DNA of 64,000 nt from JANQIO01 sp965229625. Its GTDB lineage: Bacteria > Pseudomonadota > Gammaproteobacteria > Pseudomonadales > Halieaceae. A model generated the notes under the pieces. That model did no database searches. It had not been told where the DNA came from and was given only the letters and a program-made list of their open reading frames with translations. Both the position numbers and the translations under genes were made by a program. How positions within the stretch are numbered: the first letter of the stretch is position 1; every line of letters begins with the position of its first letter. Location of the stretch: the NCBI GenBank assembly GCA_965229625.1, contig CBDDJJ010000002.1, positions 620,001 to 684,000 on the forward strand, in the 5' to 3' direction. Positions 17,134-26,169 of the stretch are shown piece after piece.

Positions 17134-18609
17134 TTAGAGCAGTATAATGTCGAACTGTTCCCGGCTGTACATCGGCTCCACCTGGAACTGCAGTGATTTG
17201 CCGGCCAGTGCTTCAAGGTCTGCTACCGTGGCGGAGTCTTCGTCCAGCAGGCGGTCAACCACTTCCTGGCAGGCCCGCACCATCAGGGTGTCGGCGTCGT
17301 AGGCCCGCGCCTCCCGCAGGATGTCACGAAAGATCTCATAACACACCGTCTGGGCCGATTTGAGACTGCCGCGCCCGCTGCACACCGGGCAATCCTCACA
17401 CAGCACGTGGCTCAGGCTGTCGCGGGTCCGCTTGCGGGTCATTTCCACCAGGCCCAGCTCGGAGACACCGGTAATCACCGTGCGCGCCCGGTCACGCGCC
17501 ATCGCCTTCTCCAGGGCCCGGAATACCTGGCGCCGGTGCTCTGCGTCGCGCATGTCGATAAAGTCGATAATGATAATGCCGCCCAGGTTGCGCAGCCGGA
17601 TCTGCCGGGCCAGGGCCGTGACGGCCTCCAGGTTGGTCTTGTAGACCGTCTCCTCCTGGTTGCTACGGCCGACGAAGCCACCGGTGTTCACATCGATCGT
17701 GCTCATGGCCTCGGTCTGGTCAATGATCAGGTAGCCGCCGGACTTGAGCGGCACCTTGCGCTCCAGGGCCCGACCGATTTCATCCTCCACGCCATAGAGG
17801 TCAAACAGCGGCCGCGAGCCCTGGTAGTGTTCGAGTAGCGGTGCCAGTTCCGGGACATAGTCGCTGCAGAAGTCGTGCAGGCGCTGGTAGGCCTCTGCGC
17901 TGTCCACCCGGATTCGCTCCAGCCCGGGGCGTGCCAGGTCGCGCACCGAGCGCTGGTAGAGCTGCCAGTCTTCGAACAGGCGGGCGGGCGCGTCCTGCTC
18001 GGCGCCGCGACGACTGACCACGGACCAGAGTCGTTTGAGAAATCGAAGATCTGCTTCCAGTTCTTCACGACCAATGCCTTCGGCGGCGGTACGCAGGATA
18101 TAACCGCCCTCTCCCATGGACTGGGCAGCACTGGCCTCATCGAGCTGGGAGCGCAGGCGCGAGCGCTCATCGTCGTCCTCGATCTGCTGGGAGATGCCGG
18201 TGTGCTGGGTGCGCGGCATGTAAACCAGGTAGCGGGATGACAGGGAAAGCTGCGTTGTGAGCCTGGCGCCTTTGCTGCCCAGCGGTTCCTTGATGACCTG
18301 CACCATCACCTGCTGGCCCTCGCGGAGGTGCTCGCGGATATCCTCGGCAACGCGGCCGCGAACCTCCAGGCCCTCTGCATCGAGCGGGTGGATGTCGTTG
18401 ACGTGAATGAAGCTGGTGCGCTCCTCTCCGATATCCAGGAACGCCGCCTGCATGCCGGGTAGGACTCGCACTACCTTGCCCAGGTAGATATTGCCGACGA
18501 TACCGCGGGTGGCCGCGCGCTCGATGTGGATGTCCTGGAGCACCCCGTGATCCACCACGGCGACCCGGGTTTCCAGCGGCGAGACGTTGACCAGCAGTTC
18601 CTCACTCAT
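17134..18609 (-). CDS. rng: Ribonuclease G
   Basis: RNase G matures the 5' end of 16S rRNA and degrades some mRNAs. From the ATG at 18609 the protein is 491 residues (E. coli Rng is 489). An S1 domain spans about residues 35-125 (GNIYLGKVVRVLPGMQAAFLD). The catalytic region has IDVNTGGFVG and IIIDFIDM with the Mg-binding aspartates, and the Zn-link cysteines are in CEDCPVCSGRG. The start overlaps the maf stop by eight bases. A longer open frame upstream lies inside maf and lacks family sequence. Confidence 0.96.
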   Translation of the reverse strand: MSEELLVNVSPLETRVAVVDHGVLQDIHIERAATRGIVGNIYLGKVVRVLPGMQAAFLDIGEERTSFIHVNDIHPLDAEGLEVRGRVAEDIREHLREGQQVMVQVIKEPLGSKGARLTTQLSLSSRYLVYMPRTQHTGISQQIEDDDERSRLRSQLDEASAAQSMGEGGYILRTAAEGIGREELEADLRFLKRLWSVVSRRGAEQDAPARLFEDWQLYQRSVRDLARPGLERIRVDSAEAYQRLHDFCSDYVPELAPLLEHYQGSRPLFDLYGVEDEIGRALERKVPLKSGGYLIIDQTEAMSTIDVNTGGFVGRSNQEETVYKTNLEAVTALARQIRLRNLGGIIIIDFIDMRDAEHRRQVFRALEKAMARDRARTVITGVSELGLVEMTRKRTRDSLSHVLCEDCPVCSGRGSLKSAQTVCYEIFRDILREARAYDADTLMVRACQEVVDRLLDEDSATVADLEALAGKSLQFQVEPMYSREQFDIILL

Positions 18610-19201
18610 CGCCGTCCCCGTTGCGCTCCAGGGCAGTGGGTACGCCCACGCGCTGCAGCAGCTCCCAGGTTTCCGCCAGTGGCAGCCCCACAATGCCGCT
18701 ATAGCTGCCGGCCAGGGATTCGACAAAGGCGCCGGCAAGCCCCTGGATACCGTAGGCGCCGGCCTTGTCCCAGGGTTCGTCGGTCAGCAGGTAAGCCTCA
18801 CACTGCGCGCGCTCCAGGCTGCGGAACTTGACCCGGCTGTCGCTCAGGGCCTCTTCCACCCGGGCGCCCAGTCGCACGCACACCGAGGTCAATACCTGGT
18901 GTTCACGGCCACTGAGTCGCGCCAGCATGGCCAGCGCATCGAAACGGTCCTCCGGCTTGCCGAGTACCTGTCCGTCCAGCACTACCGTGGTGTCTGCGGC
19001 CAGCACAGCAATGTCATCTTCCAGGCTGGCCTGTACGGCGGCGGATTTCTCCCAGGCCAGGCGGGCCACGTAATCTTCTACCGGCTCACCGGACAGCTGG
19101 CGTTCGTCGATATCAGCCGGCTGCTGGCTAAAGCTCACACCGAGCTGCCGCAGCAGCTCCGCGCGGCGCGGTGATTGGGAAGCCAGTACCAGCTCGATCA
19201 T
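18602..19201 (-). CDS. maf: Maf-type nucleotide pyrophosphatase (YhdE-like)
   Basis: Maf proteins hydrolyse non-canonical or excess nucleoside triphosphates; the YhdE group prefers dTTP/UTP. The 199-residue protein starts IELVLASQSPRRAELL, the nucleotide-binding SxSPRR motif, and has the catalytic aspartate region LAADTTVVLDGQVLGKP. It lies between mreD (four bases apart) and rng (overlap), the conserved mreBCD-maf-rng order. The YhdE-type substrate class is inferred from that context. Confidence 0.95.
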   Translation of the reverse strand: MIELVLASQSPRRAELLRQLGVSFSQQPADIDERQLSGEPVEDYVARLAWEKSAAVQASLEDDIAVLAADTTVVLDGQVLGKPEDRFDALAMLARLSGREHQVLTSVCVRLGARVEEALSDSRVKFRSLERAQCEAYLLTDEPWDKAGAYGIQGLAGAFVESLAGSYSGIVGLPLAETWELLQRVGVPTALERNGDGDE

Positions 19202-19205
19202 CGGC

Positions 19206-19694
19206 CTAGGCTACCTGGAAGCGGCGGCGTACGCCGCGCAGCAGGGTCAACATCGCTGGCCACAGCAGCGCGCTGAGGAAGGCCGGCAGCAGGAACAGAA
19301 TACTCACCGCACCTACACCAGTCAGGTTCTGTATCCACTGGGCCACCAGTTGGTTGATACCCACCATGACAAAGATCACCGATGCCTGCTGCAGCATGTT
19401 GAACACCCGCAGTCGCTGGTAGAGCACCAGCGCCAGGTAGGTCACGACACACAGGGACAGGGCGTTCTGGCCCAGCAGCGAGCCTTCCAGCAGGTCCAGC
19501 AGCAGCCCGACGGTGAAGGCCACCACAATGCCCACGCGCTGCGGCAGGGCGATGGTCCAGTAGATCAACACCAGGGTCACCCACTCCGGGCGCGCCCAGC
19601 GCAGGTCCGTTGGCAGCGGGTAAGCCGTCAGCACAAAAGCCACGGCGAAACTGAGGGCGATCACCCAGGTGCCCTGGGCAGGTTGCTGCACCAC
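19206..19694 (-). CDS. mreD: Rod-shape-determining protein MreD
   Basis: A 162-residue integral membrane protein of the elongasome, which links MreB/MreC to lateral-wall peptidoglycan synthesis. It is almost wholly hydrophobic with five or six membrane helices (for example WVIALSFAVAFVLTAYPLP and GIVVAFTVGLLLDLLEGSLLG, split by short loops). The GLLLDLLEGSLLGQNAL stretch is typical of the family. It follows mreC by three bases. Confidence 0.94.
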   Translation of the reverse strand: MVQQPAQGTWVIALSFAVAFVLTAYPLPTDLRWARPEWVTLVLIYWTIALPQRVGIVVAFTVGLLLDLLEGSLLGQNALSLCVVTYLALVLYQRLRVFNMLQQASVIFVMVGINQLVAQWIQNLTGVGAVSILFLLPAFLSALLWPAMLTLLRGVRRRFQVA

Positions 19695-19697
19695 GGG

Positions 19698-20540
19698 CTA
19701 CTCCTCTGCCTCCGCCTCGCTACGGCGGGTGAATACCAACAGCACGTGCCGACTGCGGTTGAGCGCCGCACTGGGTTCTGCCGTGACCCGGGCAAACGCC
19801 TGGCCCGGGTCGATGACGACTTCGGTGACGGTGGCGACGGGGTAGCCTTCCGGGAAGCGCCCGCCGAGACCGGAGCTGACCAGCAGGTCGCCAACGGCAA
19901 TATCCTCGGTACTGGCCACATGGCGCAGGGCCAGCCGATCGAGCCGACCGATACCTTCGGCGATAGCCCGCACCCCATTGCGATTGACCTGCACCGGCAG
20001 GGCGTGGGTGGCATCGGTAATCAGCAATACCCGCGAACTGTTGGGTGCCACTTCGACCACCTGCCCCATCAGGCCGTTGGCATCGATCAGCGGCTGGCCA
20101 TCGAACACGCCGTCGCGACCGCCCTTGTCCAGCACCACTAGGTGCCGCGCCGGGTCGGGGGAAATACCCACCAGTTCAGCCACCAGGACGTCATCCTGCA
20201 GCAGCGCCGAAGAATTCAGCAATGCCCGCAGGCGCACGTTCTCGGCCCGCAGCGCCGCCATTTGCTGCACCTGGGCCTCCAGCAGCAGGGCTTCCGAGCG
20301 CAGCCGCTGGTTGTCATCCACCAGCTGGGCGCGGCTCTGCACGTTGTCCTCACCCCAACTGGAGAACCGTGCCGGTAGGTCGGACACCCAGTAGAACGGG
20401 AAAGTCACCGCCGATAGCAGGGCGCGAGTCGCCGCCATGCGGTTGAGCTGCATATCGGCGGTAATCAGCACGGCCGCCAGCACCCCCGCCAGGAGCAGGC
20501 GCGCTCCGGGTGAAGGTTCCTTGATGAAGAGGGGTTTGAT
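19698..20540 (-). CDS. mreC: Rod-shape-determining protein MreC (start codon non-canonical or truncated)
   Basis: MreC is a bitopic scaffold of the elongasome. The protein shows an N-terminal membrane helix, a coiled coil (about residues 65-110, QLVDDNQRLRSEALLLEAQV), and the beta-rich domain with GLMGQVVEVAPNSSRVLLITD and DLLVSSGLGGRFPEGYPVA. Family members begin (M)IKPLF; here IKPLFIKEPSPGARLL is encoded but its first codon is ATC at 20540, with GAGGAG five bases upstream. No ATG, GTG or TTG occurs between the in-frame stop above and a GTG at 20483, which would cut into the membrane helix. I give the ATC start as the best fit. It sits between mreB and mreD. Confidence 0.8.
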   Translation of the reverse strand: MKPLFIKEPSPGARLLLAGVLAAVLITADMQLNRMAATRALLSAVTFPFYWVSDLPARFSSWGEDNVQSRAQLVDDNQRLRSEALLLEAQVQQMAALRAENVRLRALLNSSALLQDDVLVAELVGISPDPARHLVVLDKGGRDGVFDGQPLIDANGLMGQVVEVAPNSSRVLLITDATHALPVQVNRNGVRAIAEGIGRLDRLALRHVASTEDIAVGDLLVSSGLGGRFPEGYPVATVTEVVIDPGQAFARVTAEPSAALNRSRHVLLVFTRRSEAEAEE

Positions 20541-20582
20541 AGGGGCTCCTCGCGCTCAGTGTCCGTCGGCAGGAGCGCCGCC

Positions 20583-21620
20583 CTACTCCGTGGAGAGCAG
20601 GTCGATGGTGTGCCGGTCCATCATCTCCATGGCCAGGCCGCCACCACGCGCCACGCAGGTCAGCGGGTCCTCGGCAACGATCACCGGCAGACCCGTCTCG
20701 TCAGAGATCAGGCGATCCAGGTCACGCAACAGCGCGCCGCCACCCGTCAGCACGATGCCGCTCTCGGCGATGTCTGCGGCAAGTTCCGGCGGTGACTGTT
20801 CCAGCGCCGATTTCACGGCCTGGACAATCTGCGCCAGCGGCTCCTGCAGGGCTTCGAGAATTTCGTCGCTGTTGAGCGAGAAGCTGCGGGGTACACCCTC
20901 GGCGAGATTGCGGCCACGCACATCGATCTCGCGCAATTCGGAACCGGCGAAGCCACAGCCCACTTCCTGCTTGATGCGCTCGGCGGTGGAATCACCAATC
21001 AGGCTGCCGTAGCGACGCCGCACGTGGCTGACGATGGCCTCGTCAAAACGGTCGCCACCGACCCGCGCCGAGTCGCTGTAGACCACCCCGTTGAGGGAGA
21101 TGATGGCAATTTCCGTGGTACCACCGCCCACGTCCACCACCATGGAACCAGTCGCCTCACCGACCTGCAGGCCGGCACCGATGGCCGCGGCCATGGGCTC
21201 CTCGATCAGACGCACCTCGCGCGCTCCGGCGCTCAGTGCAGACTCGCGAATCGCGCGCCGTTCCACCTGGGTGGACTGGCAGGGGACACAGATCAGGACC
21301 CGCGGGCTGGGGCGAATAAACTTGCTCTCGTGCACCTTGGAAATAAAGTGCTGGAGCATCTTCTCGGTCACCTGGAAATCCGCGATCACCCCGTCCTTGA
21401 GCGGGCGGATGGCGGTGATATTGCCGGGAGTTCGGCCCAGCATGCGTTTGGCATCGGATCCTACGGCTTCGATGGTCTTCTGGCCGTTGTGGACACGGAT
21501 GGCGACCACCGAGGGCTCGTCGAGGACGATGCCCTGCTCGCGGACATAAATAAGCGTATTGGCTGTTCCCAGATCAATGGACAGATCGTTGGAAAACAAT
21601 CCACGCAGATTCTTGAGCAT
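20583..21620 (-). CDS. mreB: Rod-shape-determining actin homologue MreB
   Basis: MreB (345 residues) polymerises under the inner membrane and positions wall synthesis along the cell side. The actin-fold motifs are present: phosphate 1 DLSIDLGTANTLIYV, phosphate 2 MVVDVGGGTTEIAIIS, and the adenosine region GIVLTGGGALLRDLD. The N-terminus MLKNLRGLFSNDLS is an amphipathic membrane-binding segment. It is the first gene of mreBCD-maf-rng, divergent from gatC across 367 bases. Confidence 0.98.
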   Translation of the reverse strand: MLKNLRGLFSNDLSIDLGTANTLIYVREQGIVLDEPSVVAIRVHNGQKTIEAVGSDAKRMLGRTPGNITAIRPLKDGVIADFQVTEKMLQHFISKVHESKFIRPSPRVLICVPCQSTQVERRAIRESALSAGAREVRLIEEPMAAAIGAGLQVGEATGSMVVDVGGGTTEIAIISLNGVVYSDSARVGGDRFDEAIVSHVRRRYGSLIGDSTAERIKQEVGCGFAGSELREIDVRGRNLAEGVPRSFSLNSDEILEALQEPLAQIVQAVKSALEQSPPELAADIAESGIVLTGGGALLRDLDRLISDETGLPVIVAEDPLTCVARGGGLAMEMMDRHTIDLLSTE

Positions 21621-21987
21621 TAACTTTGACTACCTTGTGAGTCGGCCGACGAGCGTCGAACGAATGCGATGTAACTGTTCACCCCTGCACCCCTAATGCG
21701 GCTGTTGCCTCTCTTCCTGCCCGGGCCGGTTGTCATCAGTGTTCACTGGCTGCCCTGGGCAGCCATTGACAACCATCGACCAGTACATACACCGGTACAC
21801 TTGCCGACACACTCACCGACACACTCACCGGCGCATAGACCGGAAAGCCAGGACCTGAAAGCGGACTCAACGCTTTGTTATATAACCGAGGTTTTTAATG
21901 CTCTTGACTCTACCAATCGCGGGGATTTTGGGCAAGGAACAAATGTGATAACTTTCGATTTCTCAAAAACTTACCCCCTATTTGCCC
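21621..21987. promoter_or_regulatory. Divergent control region mreB / gatC with inverted and tandem repeats
   Basis: No gene is apparent in these 367 bases. It contains a 7-bp stem with a 3-base loop (GGCTGCC-ctg-GGCAGCC, 21748-21764) nested inside an 8-bp inverted pair GGTTGTCA / TGACAACC (21728-21735 and 21767-21774). A 12-nt direct repeat CCGACACACTCA occurs twice in tandem at 21804-21827. The AT-rich part nearer gatC holds a TTATATAA box (about 21879-21886). Promoters for both operons must lie here. Confidence 0.5.
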
Positions 21988-22275
21988 ATGTCTGTCGACC
22001 AGGCGGAAATTGAAAAAATCGCCCAGCTGGCGCGCATCCGTGTTGCCCCCGCTGATATCAGCGAACTCACTGACCGTATCACCGGCATCCTCGCCCTCGT
22101 CGACCAGATGCAGGCCGTGGATACCGACGGTGTCGAGCCCCTCGCCAACCCCCTGAATGCCAGCCAGCGACTGCGCGAGGATGCCGTCACGGAAACCGAC
22201 CGGCACACGGCCTTCCAGGCCATCGCGCCGGCGACGGAAGCAGACCTCTACCTCGTTCCCAAGGTCATTGACTGA
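21988..22275 (+). CDS. gatC: Aspartyl/glutamyl-tRNA amidotransferase subunit C
   Basis: GatC is the small subunit that stabilises GatA-GatB in the amidotransferase that converts Asp-tRNA(Asn) or Glu-tRNA(Gln) to the amide form. The 95-residue protein has EIEKIAQLARIRV, ILALVDQMQAVDTDGVEPLANP and a C-terminal EADLYLVPKVID, all family-typical. I chose ATG at 21988; TTG at 21982 would add two residues. It abuts gatA without a gap. Confidence 0.97.
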   Translation: MSVDQAEIEKIAQLARIRVAPADISELTDRITGILALVDQMQAVDTDGVEPLANPLNASQRLREDAVTETDRHTAFQAIAPATEADLYLVPKVID

Positions 22276-23724
22276 ATGACAGCCCCTACCCTCACGGCGC
22301 TCAGTGCTCAGCTGGGCAGCGGCGAACTGTCCAGCGTGGAAGCCACCCGCGCCTGCCTGGCCCGGATCGCCGCCCACAACGACACACTCAATGCCGTTAT
22401 CACCGTCACTGAAGAACAGGCCCTGGCGCAGGCGGAAGCTGCGGACGCCCGCCGCGCCGCGGGCGATGCCGGTCCGCTCACGGGCATTCCGCTGCTGCAC
22501 AAGGATATTTTCTGTACCGACGGCATCCGCACCAGCTGTGGCTCCAGGATGCTCGACAACTTCCTGCCGCCCTATGACGCCACCGTGGTAGCGCGTCTCA
22601 AGGCTGCCGGTGCGGTGATGTTGGGCAAAACCAACCTCGACGAATTCGCCATGGGTTCCTCCAATGAGAACAGCTTTTACGGCCCGGCGCGCAACCCCTG
22701 GGACAGCAACCGAGTGCCGGGTGGTTCATCTGGCGGGTCCGCCGCGGCGGTAGCCGCGGGTTTTGCCCCGGCCGCCACCGGCACCGACACCGGAGGCTCG
22801 ATTCGCCAGCCCGCGGCCTTCTGCGGCATCACCGGCCTCAAACCGACCTATGGCCGGGTATCCCGGCTCGGCATGGTGGCCTATGCCTCCAGCCTCGACC
22901 AGGGCGGCCCCATGGCGGCCAGCGCCGAGGACTGCGCGCTGCTGTTACAGGTGATGGCAGGCTTTGATCCGGCAGATTCCACCTCCGCAGAGCGGGAAGT
23001 AGACGACTACAGCACAGGCCTGGGCGCTGACCTCACGGGCCTGAAGATCGGCCTGCCAACGGAGTATTTCGGTGAGGGCCTGGATGCCGGTATCGACACC
23101 ACGGTGCGCGCGGCCCTGGCCCAGTACGAGGCCCTCGGTGCCGAACTGGTGGAAATTTCCCTGCCGCGCACCCACCTGGCGGTCCCGGCCTACTACGTCA
23201 TTGCGCCTGCGGAGGCCTCCACCAACCTGTCGCGATTCGACGGCGTGCGCTATGGCTACCGCTGCGAGGCACCCGAGGATCTGCTGGATCTCTACACACG
23301 CACCCGGGAAGAGGGCTTCGGTGCCGAGGTCAAACGCCGCATACTGGTCGGCACCTACGCCCTGTCGGCCGGCTACTACGACGCCTACTACCGCAAGGCG
23401 CAGCAGATCCGCCGCCTGATACAACAGGACTTCCTGAGTGCCTTCGACAGCGTGGACGTTATCATGGGGCCGACCACCCCCCACCCTGCCTGGGTGCTGG
23501 GCGAAAAGGTCGACGACCCGGTGGCCATGTACCTGGAGGATATCTATACCCTCGGTGTAAACCTCGCGGGCCTGCCCGGCATGTCCATCCCCGCCGGTTT
23601 TGCCGGCGGACTCCCGGTGGGGCTGCAGCTGATCGGGCCGCACTTCAGTGAGGCACGGCTGCTGAACATCGCCCACCGCTTCCAGCAGAGCACGGACTGG
23701 CACACGCGGAGGCCTGCGCTATGA
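22276..23724 (+). CDS. gatA: Aspartyl/glutamyl-tRNA amidotransferase subunit A
   Basis: GatA is the amidase subunit that frees ammonia from glutamine. The 482-residue amidase-signature protein shows the catalytic Lys in LHKDIF, the Ser-cis-Ser region RVPGGSSGGSAAAVAAG, and GTDTGGSIRQPAAFCG carrying the nucleophilic serine. It begins directly after the gatC stop and overlaps gatB as ATGA, so all three subunits are translated together. Confidence 0.98.
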   Translation: MTAPTLTALSAQLGSGELSSVEATRACLARIAAHNDTLNAVITVTEEQALAQAEAADARRAAGDAGPLTGIPLLHKDIFCTDGIRTSCGSRMLDNFLPPYDATVVARLKAAGAVMLGKTNLDEFAMGSSNENSFYGPARNPWDSNRVPGGSSGGSAAAVAAGFAPAATGTDTGGSIRQPAAFCGITGLKPTYGRVSRLGMVAYASSLDQGGPMAASAEDCALLLQVMAGFDPADSTSAEREVDDYSTGLGADLTGLKIGLPTEYFGEGLDAGIDTTVRAALAQYEALGAELVEISLPRTHLAVPAYYVIAPAEASTNLSRFDGVRYGYRCEAPEDLLDLYTRTREEGFGAEVKRRILVGTYALSAGYYDAYYRKAQQIRRLIQQDFLSAFDSVDVIMGPTTPHPAWVLGEKVDDPVAMYLEDIYTLGVNLAGLPGMSIPAGFAGGLPVGLQLIGPHFSEARLLNIAHRFQQSTDWHTRRPAL

Positions 23725-25178
23725 GTGACGGCTTCTGGGAAACCGTGATCGGCCTTGAAGTGCACGTACAACTGGCCTCCGAATCAAAAATATTCTCTGG
23801 CAGCGCCACGCGCTTTGGGGCGAGCCCCAACTCCCAGGCCAGCGCGGTAGACCTGGCAATGCCGGGCATGCTGCCGGTCCTGAACGAGAAGGCGGTGCGC
23901 TACGCGGTGATGTTCGGCCTGGCCATCGACGCGGAGATCGGCCGCCGCTCAGTGTTCGATCGCAAGAACTATTTCTACCCTGACCTGCCCAAGGGCTACC
24001 AGATTTCCCAGTTCGACCACCCCATCGTCGGGCGGGGCCACGTGCAGATCCAGCTCGCTGATGGCAGCGGCCGCGAGATCGGCGTGACCCGCGCGCATCT
24101 GGAGGAAGACGCCGGCAAATCCCTGCACGAGGATTTCCACGGCATGAGCGGCATCGACCTCAACCGGGCCGGCACCCCTTTGCTGGAGATCGTGTCGGAG
24201 CCGGAATTGCGTTCCGCGGAGGAAGCGGTGGCCTACCTCAAGACCATCCATTCCATTATCACCTACCTGGGCATCTCCGACGGCAACATGGCCGAGGGGT
24301 CCATGCGCTGCGACGTGAACATTTCGCTGCGACCGCGCGGTGAGGAGGCGTTCGGGACCCGTACCGAGATCAAAAACGTCAACTCCTTCCGCTTTGTCGA
24401 AAAGGCCATCCAGGTCGAGACCGAGCGGCAGATGGATATTCTCGAGGACGGCGGCCGCGTGGTCCAGGAAACTCGCCTGTATGACGCCGACCGCAACGAG
24501 ACCCGCTCCATGCGCAGCAAGGAGGTGGCCAACGACTACCGCTATTTCCCGGAGCCGGACCTGCTGCCGGTGGATATCGATGAAGCCTATATCGATGCCC
24601 TGCGCGCGGCGCTGCCGGAACTGCCCGCCGCCAAGCGCCAGCGTTTCGAGGCAGAGTACGCCCTGGGCAGCTACGATGCCGCGGTGCTTTCCGGAGAGCG
24701 CGCCCTGGCTGACTACTTTGAGGCGGTGGCCGCCTGCGGCGATGCCAAGTCGGCCGCCAACTGGGTGCAGGTGGAAGTGCTGGGCGCGCTGAACAAATCC
24801 GAGCTGGCGATGTCAGACTGCCCGGTGCCGGCCACCGAGCTGGCCACCCTGATCAGCCGCATCAACGACAACAGCATTTCCGGCAAAATCGCCAAGCAGG
24901 TATTCGACATCCTCTGGAATGAGGGCGGGAGCGTTGATGCCATCATCGAGGCCCGGGGCTTCAAACAGGTCAGCGACAGCAGTGCCCTGGAAGCCATGGT
25001 GGCAGAAGTCATCGACGCCAACCCCGAGCAGGTGCAGCAGTACCTGGCCGCCGATGAGGGCAAGCGCAAGAAGTTGCTGGGCTTCTTCGTCGGCCAGATC
25101 ATGAAAGCCTCGAAGGGCCAGGCCAACCCGAAGCTGGTCAACGAGATTCTCGCTGCCAAACTGGACGCAGCCCCCTAG
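23721..25178 (+). CDS. gatB: Aspartyl/glutamyl-tRNA amidotransferase subunit B
   Basis: GatB binds the mischarged tRNA, activates its side chain with ATP and receives ammonia from GatA. The 485-residue protein has VIGLEVHVQL at the start, FDRKNYFYPDLPKGYQISQ in the kinase-like cradle, EDAGKSLH, and MRCDVNISLRP. The C-terminal YqeY-like tail (about residues 415-485) ends FVGQIMKASKGQANPKLVNE. The start overlaps the gatA stop. Confidence 0.98.
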   Translation: MSDGFWETVIGLEVHVQLASESKIFSGSATRFGASPNSQASAVDLAMPGMLPVLNEKAVRYAVMFGLAIDAEIGRRSVFDRKNYFYPDLPKGYQISQFDHPIVGRGHVQIQLADGSGREIGVTRAHLEEDAGKSLHEDFHGMSGIDLNRAGTPLLEIVSEPELRSAEEAVAYLKTIHSIITYLGISDGNMAEGSMRCDVNISLRPRGEEAFGTRTEIKNVNSFRFVEKAIQVETERQMDILEDGGRVVQETRLYDADRNETRSMRSKEVANDYRYFPEPDLLPVDIDEAYIDALRAALPELPAAKRQRFEAEYALGSYDAAVLSGERALADYFEAVAACGDAKSAANWVQVEVLGALNKSELAMSDCPVPATELATLISRINDNSISGKIAKQVFDILWNEGGSVDAIIEARGFKQVSDSSALEAMVAEVIDANPEQVQQYLAADEGKRKKLLGFFVGQIMKASKGQANPKLVNEILAAKLDAAP

Positions 25179-25230
25179 GTCCCCGCGCGAGCGGCGACAC
25201 AGCAACTACACAGCCAGGAACTGAGAAACA

Positions 25231-25521
25231 GTGAAGAAAGACAAGGAAAAGGTACTCGACGAGGTATGGACCGAGGAGCGCGTGAAGAGCTTTCTGAACG
25301 TGCGCTCCCACGATGAGGTCGAGGAGGATTTTCACATGCTGCTGAAAGCCTACCAGAGCATGCGTGCCGAAGACTTCGCCAAGTTCGTGGACTTTTTCAC
25401 CGCCGACGGCCGCAGCGTCAACAGCCGTGGCCCGGATGGCCAGACTGTGCTCAGCATCATCGAACAACACCGTCGCTCGGGCGAGTACGGCGACATTCTC
25501 AGGCAGGCCGGAGCAGAATAG
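25231..25521 (+). CDS. PA4642-family small protein of unknown function
   Basis: A 96-residue soluble, charged protein resembling the Pseudomonas PA4642 family. It starts with GTG. It has a lysine/glutamate-rich first third (KKDKEKVLDEVWTEERVK) and a C-terminal stretch GRSVNSRGPDGQTVLSIIEQ followed by HRRSGEYGDIL. No signal peptide, membrane helix or catalytic motif is visible. It lies 52 bases after gatB on the same strand and may be read from the gat transcript. Function is unknown. Confidence 0.78.
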   Translation: MKKDKEKVLDEVWTEERVKSFLNVRSHDEVEEDFHMLLKAYQSMRAEDFAKFVDFFTADGRSVNSRGPDGQTVLSIIEQHRRSGEYGDILRQAGAE

Positions 25522-25524
25522 CTC

Positions 25525-26121
25525 CTAGTACTTTCGCTCTCCGCGGAACCGCTCGCGATTGCGCTGCTTGGCCTCTTCTCCCTTGCGCAGCAACACGTAG
25601 GCCGCTCCAGTGCCACCGTGGCGTGGTTGGGCGGAATGGAAGGCCTGCACGGCCTCCAGTTCCGCCAACCAGTGATTCACGAAACCCTTGATGACGGACG
25701 CCTGGCGACGGCCTTCCGCATTGCTGTTTTCACCCTTGCCGTGTACCACCATCACCGTCCGCAGTCCCAGCTCGCTGGCCTGGGCGACGAAGTCATACAG
25801 CTCCCTGCGCGCCTGCTTGACCGGCATGCGGTGCAGGTTGAGCCGCGCCTCAGGTTCGTAGCGGCCCTGCTTCAGCTTGCGAAATACGCCGTTTTGCACC
25901 CCCGGTCGCTTGAACTCCAGCACGTACCAGGGGTCCAGCGGCTCAATGCCTTCGTCGGCCAGCGGGTTGACCGGGTCGGCTTTCGCTGCCGCGGCATCGC
26001 GCCGGGCCCGGGCGCTGTCCTCGCTCGGCCCCTGGCGCCTGAGCGACACTCGCTCGGCGCGCGCCAGCGGTTTTACACCGGCCATCTCCTGCTGGAACAG
26101 GATGTCCTCGTCTTCATTCAT
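25525..26121 (-). CDS. Smr-domain (MutS2-C-like) endonuclease-type protein
   Basis: A 198-residue protein with an N-terminal low-complexity charged part and a C-terminal Smr domain, like E. coli SmrA/SmrB. Smr hallmarks are LNLHRMPVKQARRELYDFV (the LDLHG-type motif, here LNLHRM), the HGKG motif in VMVVHGKGENS, and GGTGAAYVLLRK at the end. Smr domains nick DNA, and SmrB cleaves mRNA at collided ribosomes; which applies here is not evident. It converges on the PA4642-type gene with a three-base gap and is divergent from cysZ. Confidence 0.9.
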   Translation of the reverse strand: MNEDEDILFQQEMAGVKPLARAERVSLRRQGPSEDSARARRDAAAAKADPVNPLADEGIEPLDPWYVLEFKRPGVQNGVFRKLKQGRYEPEARLNLHRMPVKQARRELYDFVAQASELGLRTVMVVHGKGENSNAEGRRQASVIKGFVNHWLAELEAVQAFHSAQPRHGGTGAAYVLLRKGEEAKQRNRERFRGERKY

Positions 26122-26169
26122 GGTGATGCGTATTATAAGGGACTTTTGCCACGACCCGGGTTGGTAACA

